The translations under genes and the position numbers were made by a program. Under the pieces are notes generated by a model. It saw only the letters and a program-made list of their open reading frames with translations. It did no database searches and had not been told where the DNA came from. From contig NZ_CP064188.1 of assembly GCF_015353075.1 (NCBI RefSeq), positions 2,170,001-2,234,000 of the forward strand: DNA of 64,000 bases, given 5' to 3'. Below are positions 27,603-36,480 of this stretch, one piece after another. Every line of letters starts with the position of its first letter. Within the stretch, counting starts at the first letter, position 1. This DNA comes from Rhizobium sp. 007 (lineage in GTDB: Bacteria > Pseudomonadota > Alphaproteobacteria > Rhizobiales > Rhizobiaceae).

Positions 27603-28469
27603 ATGATTCTTCACTTTCCAAATGCAGTGTATGATTTGCTCCGCGTATATTCAGAGCGATCTCAGGAGCGGCACGTGTTCTTCGTTCTTTCGAAGCTTTT
27701 AACAGCATTTCTCGTGATATCGAATCTGATTGGATTGACGGCATTCGCGGGGATCGTAGCCTTTGCCATGCGTCGGTTCAGAGCAGCGCGAATTCTTCTG
27801 ATCATGTCGGCCGTACTTTTGCTGATCGTCGGCTGCTTCCCCGTTGGAAGTGCTGCGCTTCTCTTACTGGAGGACCGGTTCCCGCAACCCGCTATCCAGG
27901 ACAATGTGACGGGCATTGTTGTCCTCGGCGGGGAAATCGACACTGATATCTCGACCGAACGCCAAACCATCACCTTGACCGATGCAGGCGAGCGGCTCAC
28001 CAAGACGGCCGAGCTCAGCCTGCTCTACCCCAACGCGAGAATTCTCCTTTCAGGCGGGACGGCGAATTTACTGTCTGCCGAGGAGAAGTCGGAGGCCGCA
28101 GTCGCGCGCGACCTTCTCATCGAAATCGGTGTTCCGGAGAGACGGATCGAACTTGAAGAGCGCTCGCGAAACACCTGCGAGAATGCGGTCGAGAGCAAGG
28201 CTGTTGCACGTCCCAAGCCGGGGGAGTCGTGGCTGCTCGTCACATCCGCCTTTCACATGCCGAGGGCCGTCGCCTGCTTTCGCGCCACCGATTTTCCGGT
28301 CATCCCATACCCCGTAGGCTATCGGACTCGGCCGTCCGATGTGGGACGTCCGACACGTTCCGTCTCTATGGGTTTGTACCTCGCCGATCTGGCCGCTCAT
28401 GAATGGATCGGACTGGTGGCCTACCACCTCGCAATGAGAACCGAGCTCTTTCCTTCGCCCGACAGGTAG
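27603..28469 (+). CDS. YdcF/ElyC/SanA-like DUF218 protein
   Basis: Protein of 288 residues with two N-terminal membrane segments (about 28-72) and a DUF218 domain. Family motifs seen are GIVVLGGEID, ARILLSGGT, LEERSRNTCENAVES and LLVTSAFHMPRAVACF. Members act in envelope polymer metabolism, for example ElyC in undecaprenyl-linked precursor balance, which fits an EPS locus. The open frame begins at 27504, but the ATG at 27603 with AAAGGA upstream excludes sequence that overlaps the glmS remnant. It is on the same strand as the rest of the rightward EPS genes, with a 395-bp gap before it. Confidence 0.85.
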   Translation: MILHFPNAVYDLLRVYSERSQERHVFFVLSKLLTAFLVISNLIGLTAFAGIVAFAMRRFRAARILLIMSAVLLLIVGCFPVGSAALLLLEDRFPQPAIQDNVTGIVVLGGEIDTDISTERQTITLTDAGERLTKTAELSLLYPNARILLSGGTANLLSAEEKSEAAVARDLLIEIGVPERRIELEERSRNTCENAVESKAVARPKPGESWLLVTSAFHMPRAVACFRATDFPVIPYPVGYRTRPSDVGRPTRSVSMGLYLADLAAHEWIGLVAYHLAMRTELFPSPDR

Positions 28470-29130
28470 TTTCCATCGGCAAACACAAGCTTCCTTGCAG
28501 CCAAGCGGTCAAGACCGGGGCGATGAAGCCGCAGGATACGAGCCAGGTGAGGGTGGACACCGCCCTCCAGCAAAAACCGTGACATTCCCGGTCGAAGCGC
28601 TCACCCATCGACCGGGAAGCGGCAAGTGAAGTTTGCGACGAAGACCGGCGTCACTGCGCCAAACCCTGCACCGCCTCGGCAAGTGGCGCTGATCAGACGT
28701 CAGCGCAATGAGCATGCCCTGCGAATGTACTCGGAACTCTATCTGGGCCCTAACATCCACGACTTCAGCCGCCGCATCGCCGGCGAGGAGGAACCGCTTC
28801 CGGAATCATCGCGATGCCGCTGCCCTTTCCGGGAGCTGGTTAGGATGGGCAGCTGATCGTGAGTCCGGTTGTCTGGACACGCCAAGCGCTCCGCGTCTGA
28901 CCGCAGGGGCCATATGATCCTTCCACAGACTCTGCCATTCGAATAACACATGATCGTGATCGAACTCTCAGGTCCAGATCTACTCCTGCACTTCACCTAG
29001 CAAATGGTCTGTCTTGGGCCAGATTTATTACTCTAATACCAACGAATTATACTCCTTATGATCTCTTGTTTTATGATGGCTATCGTACATTGTTGCTATG
29101 AAAAATTTAGAGCTGGGCGGTCTTTAGCCA
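28470..29130. other. Long spacer between ydcF-like gene and wecB
   Basis: A 661-bp stretch with no supported gene. The first two-thirds is GC-rich and holds short overlapping frames on both strands without family signal, probably decayed coding sequence. The last 130 bases are AT-rich (for example TTATACTCCTTATGATCTC) and are the likely wecB promoter. Confidence 0.35.
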
Positions 29131-30312
29131 ATGGGTTCCGCGGGGACAACCATATTAACTGTCTTGGGCACCAGGCCCGAGGCAATAAAACTTGCTCCTC
29201 TTGTCAAGGCGGCAGCTGCTGATCGGGCATTCGATATTCGGGTCTGCGTAACCGGACAGCACCGCTCCATGTTGGATCAGGTGCTCGATGTATTCGGCAT
29301 CAAGCCTGACTACGATCTGAACTTGATGAAACCCGCGCAGAGCCTTGCCGAGGTTACGTCACGAATTGTTGTAGAGGTCGCGAATGTAATCCGGGAGGCG
29401 CGACCGGAGTGGGTTATCGTCCAAGGCGATACGACAACGGCGTTCGCGTCGAGCTTGGCCGCATTTTACGAAAAGGTCTCAATTGCGCATGTGGAGGCCG
29501 GGCTTCGCACATCCGACAAGTATTCTCCTTATCCTGAAGAAGCTAACCGGCGCTTCATCAGCACCATAGCGGACCTCCATTTCGCGCCCACCTCTCGGGC
29601 CCGCGCCAACCTGCTGCAGGAAGGCCATCCAGAGAGCTCGGTATTCGTGACCGGGAATAGCGTCATCGATGCGTTGGTGTGGGTGATCAATCTTATAAAG
29701 TCGAACAGCGTATTGCGGAAACAACTGGACGATCGATTCTCATTCTTGAAACCGCAAAGACGCCTCGTTTTGGTCACAGGGCATCGCCGCGAAAGTTTTG
29801 GCAGTCCTATCCGCAGGACGTGTGAAGCCCTCATCGACTTGGTTAGGGAATTGTCGGATGTCGAGATACTGTATCCAGTTCATCTGAATCCAAACGTGCA
29901 GGAGCCTGTCAAGGCCATTCTCGGGAGCGCACATCCGGAGTTGCTTGAACGAATACATCTGATAGCGCCCGTCGACTATGTCTCCTTCGTCTATCTGATG
30001 GCTAGGGCTCATCTCATCATTACTGACTCGGGCGGCGTTCAAGAGGAGGCTCCCTCGTTGGGTGTGCCAGTCCTGGTCACCCGGCAGCATACCGAGCGTC
30101 CGGAGGGCATCGAAGCAGGGTTTGCCAAGCTGATCGGCACCGACCGGACCCGAATTGTGGAAGAAGCTATCGGCGCACTGAGCACCAGCCGCCTTCCCAC
30201 AATGACCATTCACAAAAGCCCGTACGGCGATGGCTTGGCCAGCGCTCGAATCCTTGAGAACCTGCGCGAACGGGTTGCAGGTACGACGAAGGCGCAGGCG
30301 GTTATCTGCTGA
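29131..30312 (+). CDS. wecB: UDP-N-acetylglucosamine 2-epimerase (non-hydrolysing)
   Basis: Cytoplasmic enzyme of 393 residues that converts UDP-GlcNAc to UDP-ManNAc (EC 5.1.3.14). The GT-B-like fold motifs are present: LGTRPEAIKLAPLVKAA, VCVTGQHRSMLDQVL, VQGDTTTAFASSLAAFY, HVEAGLRTSDKYSPYPEE and ITDSGGVQEEAPSLGVPVLV. Length is standard. It is followed after 45 bp by the toroid-like gene and then wecG, whose family transfers ManNAc, so the two probably act in sequence. No UDP-ManNAc dehydrogenase gene lies in the window, so the polymer may contain ManNAc rather than its uronate. Confidence 0.95.
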   Translation: MGSAGTTILTVLGTRPEAIKLAPLVKAAAADRAFDIRVCVTGQHRSMLDQVLDVFGIKPDYDLNLMKPAQSLAEVTSRIVVEVANVIREARPEWVIVQGDTTTAFASSLAAFYEKVSIAHVEAGLRTSDKYSPYPEEANRRFISTIADLHFAPTSRARANLLQEGHPESSVFVTGNSVIDALVWVINLIKSNSVLRKQLDDRFSFLKPQRRLVLVTGHRRESFGSPIRRTCEALIDLVRELSDVEILYPVHLNPNVQEPVKAILGSAHPELLERIHLIAPVDYVSFVYLMARAHLIITDSGGVQEEAPSLGVPVLVTRQHTERPEGIEAGFAKLIGTDRTRIVEEAIGALSTSRLPTMTIHKSPYGDGLASARILENLRERVAGTTKAQAVIC

Positions 30313-30357
30313 CCTTATTCGGCTTCAGACATGCCGCGGGACGATGGAGAGGCTCCG

Positions 30358-31518
30358 ATGCCAACCATTATGACTTTCGAAACAGGCCCGGAACTCTCAT
30401 CCGCCGTTCTTGACGCGTATGCACGTTTGTTGCCGCTCTGCGCCTCCGGCTTGCAAGCGGCCGCCAATCCCGAAACCGCCCTCTTCGACCTACAGATCAG
30501 GGACCGCAGATCCGGTCAGCCCACCCGAGGGACAGAGAATATTACGAGCACGCTCATCTGCCTGATAGGTCTCGACAGAGCCGGTATCGCTCCCAATCAG
30601 ATCGGACTGCCATCCGAAAAGGCGCTATCTGCGGCCCTCGACCGCATGGGCCGAGAGCAAGCGCTTGGTGCAACCGGCCTTGCCATCTGGGCGAACGCAG
30701 TCCTCGACGGTCTTGCATTGGGAGACCTTCTCGCTCGTATCGGTGTGTCATTGGATGACCGGCGGGAATGGGCCGACCGGCTAACCACGATGGAGGTCGC
30801 GTGGCTTGCCAGCGGCCTGCTTCATGAACTGGGGCGGGTGCGCAACGCCCGCATGTTCGATCTGGCTCGTTCGGCTGTTTCGGTATTGTCGTCCCGCTAT
30901 GACGAGAACGCTCGTTTGGTCAGCCACGCCAGTGCCGCGGCCCCGCTCCGACATCGACTGCGTCGGCAACTTGCGAACTTCGCCGACCAAATTTACGCCG
31001 TCCAGGCCTTAGGCTTCGCAGCGGTCGTGCTCTGCGACGAGCGAGCCCTTCGGTTGGCGGAACGGATAGCCGGGCGGCTGACCGAGCTACAAGGCAGCCG
31101 GGGCCAGTGGTGGTGGCACTACGACGTGTCCTCGGGACGGGTTGCGGAAGGCTATCCAGTCTATTCGGTTCATCAGCATGCGATGGCGCCGATGGCGTTG
31201 ACGATCCTGCGGGCGGCGGGTGGAGGGGATTATTCGCAAGCAATCGAACGTAGCCAACGCTGGATTCTCAAGAACGAGCTGGGTGTCAGCCTCATCGACG
31301 AGGAGGCGACTGCGATCTGGAGGAATATCGAACGGACCGAGCCCCCGATCGCATCCTTGGGCAACAAGCTGCTCGCGCTGGCCGGACGTTACCGCGGGAG
31401 CGAAGCCCCTTCCGCGGCACTATGCATCAACCACGAGATACGGCCCTATGAATGGGGATGGTGCCTCTATGCCGCCAGCCTCGATAAGGGCGGGAACAGG
31501 GGGAGGCACATAGTATGA
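30358..31518 (+). CDS. Alpha/alpha-toroid-like protein of the EPS locus, function unknown
   Basis: Protein of 386 residues, alpha-helical by composition, with repeated leucine/alanine-rich helices and an aromatic-rich core QWWWHYDVSSGRVAEGYPVY followed by SVHQHAMAPMAL. This pattern recalls alpha/alpha-barrel proteins (prenyltransferase/squalene-cyclase-like or uronyl-epimerase-like folds). No signal peptide is visible. I start at 30358, where GGAGAGG precedes the ATG; the frame opens nine codons earlier. It overlaps wecG by four bases (ATGA), so it is coupled to EPS synthesis. A polymer- or sugar-modifying enzyme is one possibility; I do not assign an activity. Confidence 0.7.
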   Translation: MPTIMTFETGPELSSAVLDAYARLLPLCASGLQAAANPETALFDLQIRDRRSGQPTRGTENITSTLICLIGLDRAGIAPNQIGLPSEKALSAALDRMGREQALGATGLAIWANAVLDGLALGDLLARIGVSLDDRREWADRLTTMEVAWLASGLLHELGRVRNARMFDLARSAVSVLSSRYDENARLVSHASAAAPLRHRLRRQLANFADQIYAVQALGFAAVVLCDERALRLAERIAGRLTELQGSRGQWWWHYDVSSGRVAEGYPVYSVHQHAMAPMALTILRAAGGGDYSQAIERSQRWILKNELGVSLIDEEATAIWRNIERTEPPIASLGNKLLALAGRYRGSEAPSAALCINHEIRPYEWGWCLYAASLDKGGNRGRHIV

Positions 31519-32285
31519 ACAGCTTTGACAATATTCCAGTTGTGGAATTTCTGAATACCCGTTTCCACGCCATACCTGCTGACGATGTTGTAAGTCTCGT
31601 CTTGCACTGGCAGGCCGAACCTGTTCGGCAAACGCACATCATAATCACTGCCAATGTTTCTCTTCTTGTGACGATGCGGACCGATTCGACGCTTTCGGCA
31701 GCTGTCGGGAAGGCGGATCTCGTCGTGACCGATGGAATGCCCTTGGTGTGGGCCAGTCGGTTGCTCGGCGCCCCGGTTCCCGAACGAGTGACCGGAATCG
31801 ATCTAATGGAAGCGTTATTGGAGAGAGGGTCGACCGAAAGGCTGAGCGTGTATTTGCTCGGGACGACCCAGCAGCGACTGCAACGGTTCATGGAAGTCGT
31901 CGCGTCGAGATATCCAGGCATACGAATTGCAGGCGCGAGAAACGGCTTCTTCTCGAAGAACGAGTACGCTGACATCACAACAGAGATCAATAACAGCGGC
32001 GCAGATCTGCTCTTGGTGGCAATGCCCGCGCCGTTCAAGGAGATCTGGTGCGAGGAACAGCGCTCCGCCTTGCAGATCCCGGCTGTCTTGGGCGTGGGCG
32101 GAGCGTTCGACGTCGTCGCCGGGTTTCTGCCCCGGGCGCCGGTCCTCCTACAGAATGCCGGACTCGAATGGGCCTGGCGGCTTTGCTTGGAACCGCGGAA
32201 GCTGTGGAAGCGCAATCTTACAACGAATTCCCGTTTCATCGCCATCCTGGCGACTGACCTCGCTAGGCGGGCAACCCACCATTAG
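31515..32285 (+). CDS. wecG: WecG/TagA/CpsF-family glycosyltransferase (GT26)
   Basis: Membrane-associated transferase of 256 residues that moves N-acetylmannosamine or its uronate onto a lipid-linked GlcNAc acceptor. GT26 landmarks are N47 in IIITANVSLL, the catalytic D73 in VVTDGMPLVW, RVTGIDLMEALL, VYLLGTTQQRL and LGVGGAFDVVAGFLPRAP with QNAGLEWAWRL. Length and domain layout are normal. The ATG overlaps the upstream stop. With WecB three genes earlier it suggests that the EPS repeat contains ManNAc. Confidence 0.93.
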   Translation: MNSFDNIPVVEFLNTRFHAIPADDVVSLVLHWQAEPVRQTHIIITANVSLLVTMRTDSTLSAAVGKADLVVTDGMPLVWASRLLGAPVPERVTGIDLMEALLERGSTERLSVYLLGTTQQRLQRFMEVVASRYPGIRIAGARNGFFSKNEYADITTEINNSGADLLLVAMPAPFKEIWCEEQRSALQIPAVLGVGGAFDVVAGFLPRAPVLLQNAGLEWAWRLCLEPRKLWKRNLTTNSRFIAILATDLARRATHH

Positions 32286-32297
32286 CAGAGTTGTATC

Positions 32298-33437
32298 ATG
32301 ACGGACGCTCAAAAAATCTTCGTGAAGAGGGCAGAAAGCAAACAGCCGGATAAGGCGAGTGGGACGATTGCCTTTGTGCAGAACTACTACTCGCCGCACC
32401 AACATGCCGTCTTTGAGCATCTGGCGCGCTCAGGCACGGACCTGACAGTCTATTATCTGCAGAGCCCGGAGGACGAGGGGCGAAGATGGGGCGGCGCCTG
32501 TCATAAGACCACGTACACAGTCGTCAGGTGTCCCAGTTTTGCCGTCGGTCCATTCGTCTTCTTTTGGCTTCGACCGGAACCGCAGACCGTCGTCCTATTG
32601 GATAACAATCCAACGAACCTTTGCATGATCTTTTGGGCCTTCGTTCTAAAATTGGAAGGAAAGCGTTTATTGCTTTGGGAAAAGCACATTCCAGATCATT
32701 TCAAGCCACGCGTCAAACAACTCTATCAGCGAATTTGTTCAAAGATATTGTGTGCAATTTGCGACACAGCGATCGTTTTCTCCGACATGACCAAGGCATA
32801 CCTGCGCAGCTTGCCGACCAACATCCCCACCAAGCGAATGATCTGTGTTGTGCCCGACGCCAGAGGCCCTCTGGTTCGCCGGAGCGGCCCGATCAGATCG
32901 TTCGGCTATATCGGAGCGGGCTCGAATCGAAAAAACGTGACGGCCCTCATCGAGGCATTCGTGGCACTGGGAGAAGCCGACGCGTCGCTTCACATGGCCG
33001 GAATGGCTCCGATGCCCGTCGGAACGGCAAAACGAATACGATGGTGGGGCTACGTTGACGGCGAACTGCGGGAGGAATTCTATCGCTCGATCGACGTGAT
33101 GGTCCTTCCGTCATTGGCAGACCCGTGGGGACTGGTGGTCAATGAGGCCCTGCAACGCGGATGCCTGTGTGCAGTCAGCACAGCGTGCGGCAGCGCAGAA
33201 TTAGCCCGATCGATCGATCCGCGTCTCGTCTTCGAGCCCAGAATTCGCGACATAGAAGACTGCCTGAGAACGCTTCTTTCCCTGTCACAGGCCGAAATAG
33301 CATCCCTTCGGGAAAAGTGCGAAGCCAGCATCGCCCCCTATACCATCGACAATGGGGCAAAGATCTTGAGCACGATAGTATCAGAGGAAAGAACGAACGA
33401 AAGAAGTAACGGCCGTCCTCATCCGTATCATGGGTAA
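32298..33437 (+). CDS. Glycosyltransferase, GT4 family
   Basis: Predicted cytoplasmic glycosyltransferase of 379 residues. The C-terminal GT-B donor domain has IRSFGYIGAGSNRKNVTALI (donor-site glycine/lysine region), IRWWGYVDGELREEFYRSID and the E-x7-E-like PSLADPWGLVVNEALQRGCL. The N-terminal domain begins FVQNYYSPHQHAVFEHLARS. It follows wecG by 12 bp and its end overlaps the start of the Wzz/BY-kinase gene by eight bases. Donor and linkage are not predictable. It is the second GT4 enzyme of the locus. Confidence 0.88.
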   Translation: MTDAQKIFVKRAESKQPDKASGTIAFVQNYYSPHQHAVFEHLARSGTDLTVYYLQSPEDEGRRWGGACHKTTYTVVRCPSFAVGPFVFFWLRPEPQTVVLLDNNPTNLCMIFWAFVLKLEGKRLLLWEKHIPDHFKPRVKQLYQRICSKILCAICDTAIVFSDMTKAYLRSLPTNIPTKRMICVVPDARGPLVRRSGPIRSFGYIGAGSNRKNVTALIEAFVALGEADASLHMAGMAPMPVGTAKRIRWWGYVDGELREEFYRSIDVMVLPSLADPWGLVVNEALQRGCLCAVSTACGSAELARSIDPRLVFEPRIRDIEDCLRTLLSLSQAEIASLREKCEASIAPYTIDNGAKILSTIVSEERTNERSNGRPHPYHG

Positions 33438-35055
33438 GTTTATGCGTTATGAACATCCCCAAGCAGCACGTTGGTCGAAGGTCTCGGCGTTGACCTCAGA
33501 TGATGGTCCGCGCCCGCTCCTCCTTGGTCCTATTGTGTCGTTCTTATCGGCCAACTGGCTTGGGCTTGCCCTTTGGGCCGTCATAGGCTTGTCCCTGACG
33601 GCAACCTACGTCATGCGTGCCGAACCGACGTATCGGTCGCGGGCGGTCATTATTCTCGATTACCGCTTACCAGGGTCTGACGGGCGAGTCCCCAGCGACT
33701 CTGCGGACTCCGCCTATATCGATACACAGATCAAGATTATCGAGTCGAATGACGTGCTTCTGAAGGTCGTTGATGAGCTCGCACTTGATAAAGATCCCGA
33801 ATTCGTTTCTGTCAAATCCGGCCTCTCCTCCAATTTGGCTGCTTGGCGGTCGAGCCTTGAACGAATGATCTTCGCGGCACGGATGCCGCCGCAGGACACG
33901 ACGTCAAGCGCGGAGGCGATACCTGCTGACGAACTTCGGCAGATCGCCGCCAGACAGCTTTGGTCCGCGATGCGGGCCAGCCGCGCCGGGCGATCGTACG
34001 TGGCCGAAATCGAAGTCACAGCAAACAGCTCTGAGAAGTCAGCGCGCATCGCGAATGCCATTGCGCGAACCTATGTGGATTATCAGTGGAAATTCAGGAT
34101 GGAGGCGACCGAGCGGGAGAGTGCGCCCCTAGCCCGTATCTTGACGCCGGCAAGTCCGCTCGTGGAGCGCACCGGCATGAAGACGCCTGTCCTGCTGGCG
34201 CTCGGCCTCTTTGCCGGATTGGGGTTCGGAATCTGCATCGCCGCCGCCCGTGTCGCGATGAAGCGTACGGTTGGGGGAAGGAGCGATCTCGAGGACGAAC
34301 TTGCCATCCGATGCTTGGGACTCGTTCCATCGGTGCGCGCGTTGAGGCCTAATCCGTTCTCGCAGCTCTTGCCCCGATGGTTGCGAGCGTCCTCCAGGAA
34401 GCCCCTATCGTCCTCCGCACTGTCTTATGCGGCGGACTTCCCGACCTCGCTATTTTGCGAGACGCTTCGCTTACTCAGGTCCCAGTTGGTGGTTGCAGCC
34501 AGCGGGCACCGGGCTATCGTCGTCGGCGTTGTGTCTGCGTGTGGATCCGAAGGTCGTTCGACGCTGATCGCCAATTTCGCTCAGCTTCTCGCTCGCGCGG
34601 GGGAGAAGGTCCTGCTCGTCGATGCTGATTTTCAGACCCGGCATCTCACCGAGACGCTTGCTTCCCTGACATTCCTGTCGTCAGATGGGGCGGACGCTGA
34701 CGCCGAGATCTCCGAAGTCCGGTGCGTTCCCGGCATCGCCCTGAAATTCGCTCCTCTGCTCGGGTCAGCTGTGGACGAGAAGTTCATGAGCCGACAGGAT
34801 TGGGTCGGCCGCATAATCGCAACTCATCGTAAGGAGTTCGACTGGATTTGCGTGGACATGCCGTCATTGGCCAGATGCGGAGATGCCCTGGCGATAGTCA
34901 ATTTCTTGGATCATCTCGTGATTTTGGCAGAGTGGAACAAGACTGACAGGTCTGCTCTCGGTTTAACGTTGAAGATGCTCGAGCCGCAGCGGCCGAAGGT
35001 CCTCGGAGTCGTGCTGAACAAGGTTGCCCGGCGGAAGATGACGCTGATGGAATGA
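33430..35055 (+). CDS. Wzz/ExoP-type chain-length protein with degenerate BY-kinase domain
   Basis: Inner-membrane co-polymerase of 541 residues that sets EPS chain length and links to the export channel. Membrane segments lie near 42-62 and 251-272, with a short periplasmic Wzz domain between them. The C-terminal domain (about 355-541) has the BY-kinase layout, but the P-loop reads SACGSEGRST (369-378) with arginine 376 where lysine is expected. Walker A' LLVDADF is at 396-402 and Walker B WICVDMP at 472-478. There is no tyrosine cluster at the C-terminus, the usual autophosphorylation site. It may bind nucleotide poorly or act structurally. Confidence 0.9.
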   Translation: MGKFMRYEHPQAARWSKVSALTSDDGPRPLLLGPIVSFLSANWLGLALWAVIGLSLTATYVMRAEPTYRSRAVIILDYRLPGSDGRVPSDSADSAYIDTQIKIIESNDVLLKVVDELALDKDPEFVSVKSGLSSNLAAWRSSLERMIFAARMPPQDTTSSAEAIPADELRQIAARQLWSAMRASRAGRSYVAEIEVTANSSEKSARIANAIARTYVDYQWKFRMEATERESAPLARILTPASPLVERTGMKTPVLLALGLFAGLGFGICIAAARVAMKRTVGGRSDLEDELAIRCLGLVPSVRALRPNPFSQLLPRWLRASSRKPLSSSALSYAADFPTSLFCETLRLLRSQLVVAASGHRAIVVGVVSACGSEGRSTLIANFAQLLARAGEKVLLVDADFQTRHLTETLASLTFLSSDGADADAEISEVRCVPGIALKFAPLLGSAVDEKFMSRQDWVGRIIATHRKEFDWICVDMPSLARCGDALAIVNFLDHLVILAEWNKTDRSALGLTLKMLEPQRPKVLGVVLNKVARRKMTLME

Positions 35056-35181
35056 CGGCAAAGTGTGGATTTGTGCGCCCGACCTGGCCCGGGCTGTGGT
35101 TCAAACGCTGGTAGCTCAGCATTTTCCAAGAGCTAGCGCGGGCAGAGGCGGTGCGGCAGAAGCGGTGGAGGGAGTGTGATT

Positions 35182-36480
35182 ATGGCTCGTCTTAACGTGC
35201 CAGGCGCGGCGCAAAATGGCGCACTGGCGCTGGTGCTCCTGTTCTCGGCGGGAGCCACAGCCGGCAAAGCCTCGGATGAATATACGCTAGGCTCCCAGGA
35301 TAGACTCAGGATCAGCTTGACGGAGATCTCTTCGTCGAGCGGCGAGATCCGACCTCGGTTGGATGGCGAATTCACGGTGGACGCGGCAGGCGACGTTGCG
35401 ATACCGCTCCTTGGCAACATCAAAGCGGCCGGGATGAGCGCTTCCGAATTCGCAACCTCGATCGCATCGCAGTTTCAAGCGAAGGTGCGGCTGGTCAATC
35501 CTCCCGTAACGGCCGTCGAAATAGTGCAACATCGTCCATTCTACATCACCGGTGCGGTCGAGAAACCGGGAGAGTATCCCTTCAGGCCAGGCATGAGAGT
35601 GATCCATGCGCTCAGCGTGGCAGGTGGCATAGCAAGGGGCGCTGCGTTAGGGGAGACCCGTTTCGAACGCGATATGATTCAGGCCAACGGCGAACTGAAT
35701 GTCTTGAGGGCGCAAAGGGACAGGCTCGAGGCTAGACGCGCCCGGCTGGAAGCGACAATCGGGGGCAAAGATAAAGTCGAATTTCCCGCGAGACTGAGAT
35801 TGCGCGCAAGCGAGCCGACTGTCCAAGATGTCATTATGCGGGAGCAGCTTGTTTTTGATCAGCGGCGCAAGACACGCGCTCTCGAGTTAGGTAACTACAA
35901 CGAACAGCTTTCACTGCTCCGCGGGCAGATGCGTACTTTGCAGAACCAGATCGAGACCCAGAACGCGCAGAGCAACAGCGTAGACCGCGAACTTGTCCAG
36001 GTGCGGAAGCTCGAATCCCGGGGCTTGGCTCCTTCCGCACGTGTATATGCGCTTGAGCGGACGGCCCTGGCCGCCGACAGCAAGCGCAAAGAGGTCCAGA
36101 CCGAAATGCTCAAGGTTAGCGAGCGCGTTGCGAGCACTGAGGCCTCAATAAGGCGACTGCAGGACACGGACGGCCGTGAGTTGCTTGCCGAGCTTAACGG
36201 CGTGGACGGCGAACTCGAGAACGTGATAGGCAAGCTTGGCACCGCCGAGGACTTGATCCAGCAATTGCAGATAGACGGAGCGCCTGCTGCAAGTCACAAC
36301 GAAGAGATCGAGGTTACGTATTCGCTCCTCAGGGAGCGGGACGGACAGTTGGTCGAGGAGGTGACGGCCGAAACGAGCCCGGTCAGACCGGGAGACGTGA
36401 TCAAGGTCTCACGCCGCACGACAGGCTCGCTTTTGGACCGGACCCTCAGCAGCGCCCCGGCGGTAACGGGTTACCAATGA
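35182..36480 (+). CDS. Polysaccharide export protein, ExoF/Wza-like
   Basis: Envelope protein of 432 residues for EPS export. A Sec-type signal (GALALVLLFSAGATAGKA) is followed by the Poly_export domain (about 35-110; YTLGSQDRLRISLTE, LDGEFTVDAAGDVAIPLLGN), an SLBB-like segment (FYITGAVEKPGEYPFRPGM) and a long coiled-coil rich in LEARRARLEA-type heptads (about 175-370), as in ExoF. A GTG opens the frame at 35176, but the ATG at 35182 has GGAGGGAG at ideal distance. No lipobox cysteine is visible, unlike Wza. It lies between the Wzz/BY-kinase gene and wzx and overlaps wzx by four bases. Confidence 0.9.
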   Translation: MARLNVPGAAQNGALALVLLFSAGATAGKASDEYTLGSQDRLRISLTEISSSSGEIRPRLDGEFTVDAAGDVAIPLLGNIKAAGMSASEFATSIASQFQAKVRLVNPPVTAVEIVQHRPFYITGAVEKPGEYPFRPGMRVIHALSVAGGIARGAALGETRFERDMIQANGELNVLRAQRDRLEARRARLEATIGGKDKVEFPARLRLRASEPTVQDVIMREQLVFDQRRKTRALELGNYNEQLSLLRGQMRTLQNQIETQNAQSNSVDRELVQVRKLESRGLAPSARVYALERTALAADSKRKEVQTEMLKVSERVASTEASIRRLQDTDGRELLAELNGVDGELENVIGKLGTAEDLIQQLQIDGAPAASHNEEIEVTYSLLRERDGQLVEEVTAETSPVRPGDVIKVSRRTTGSLLDRTLSSAPAVTGYQ

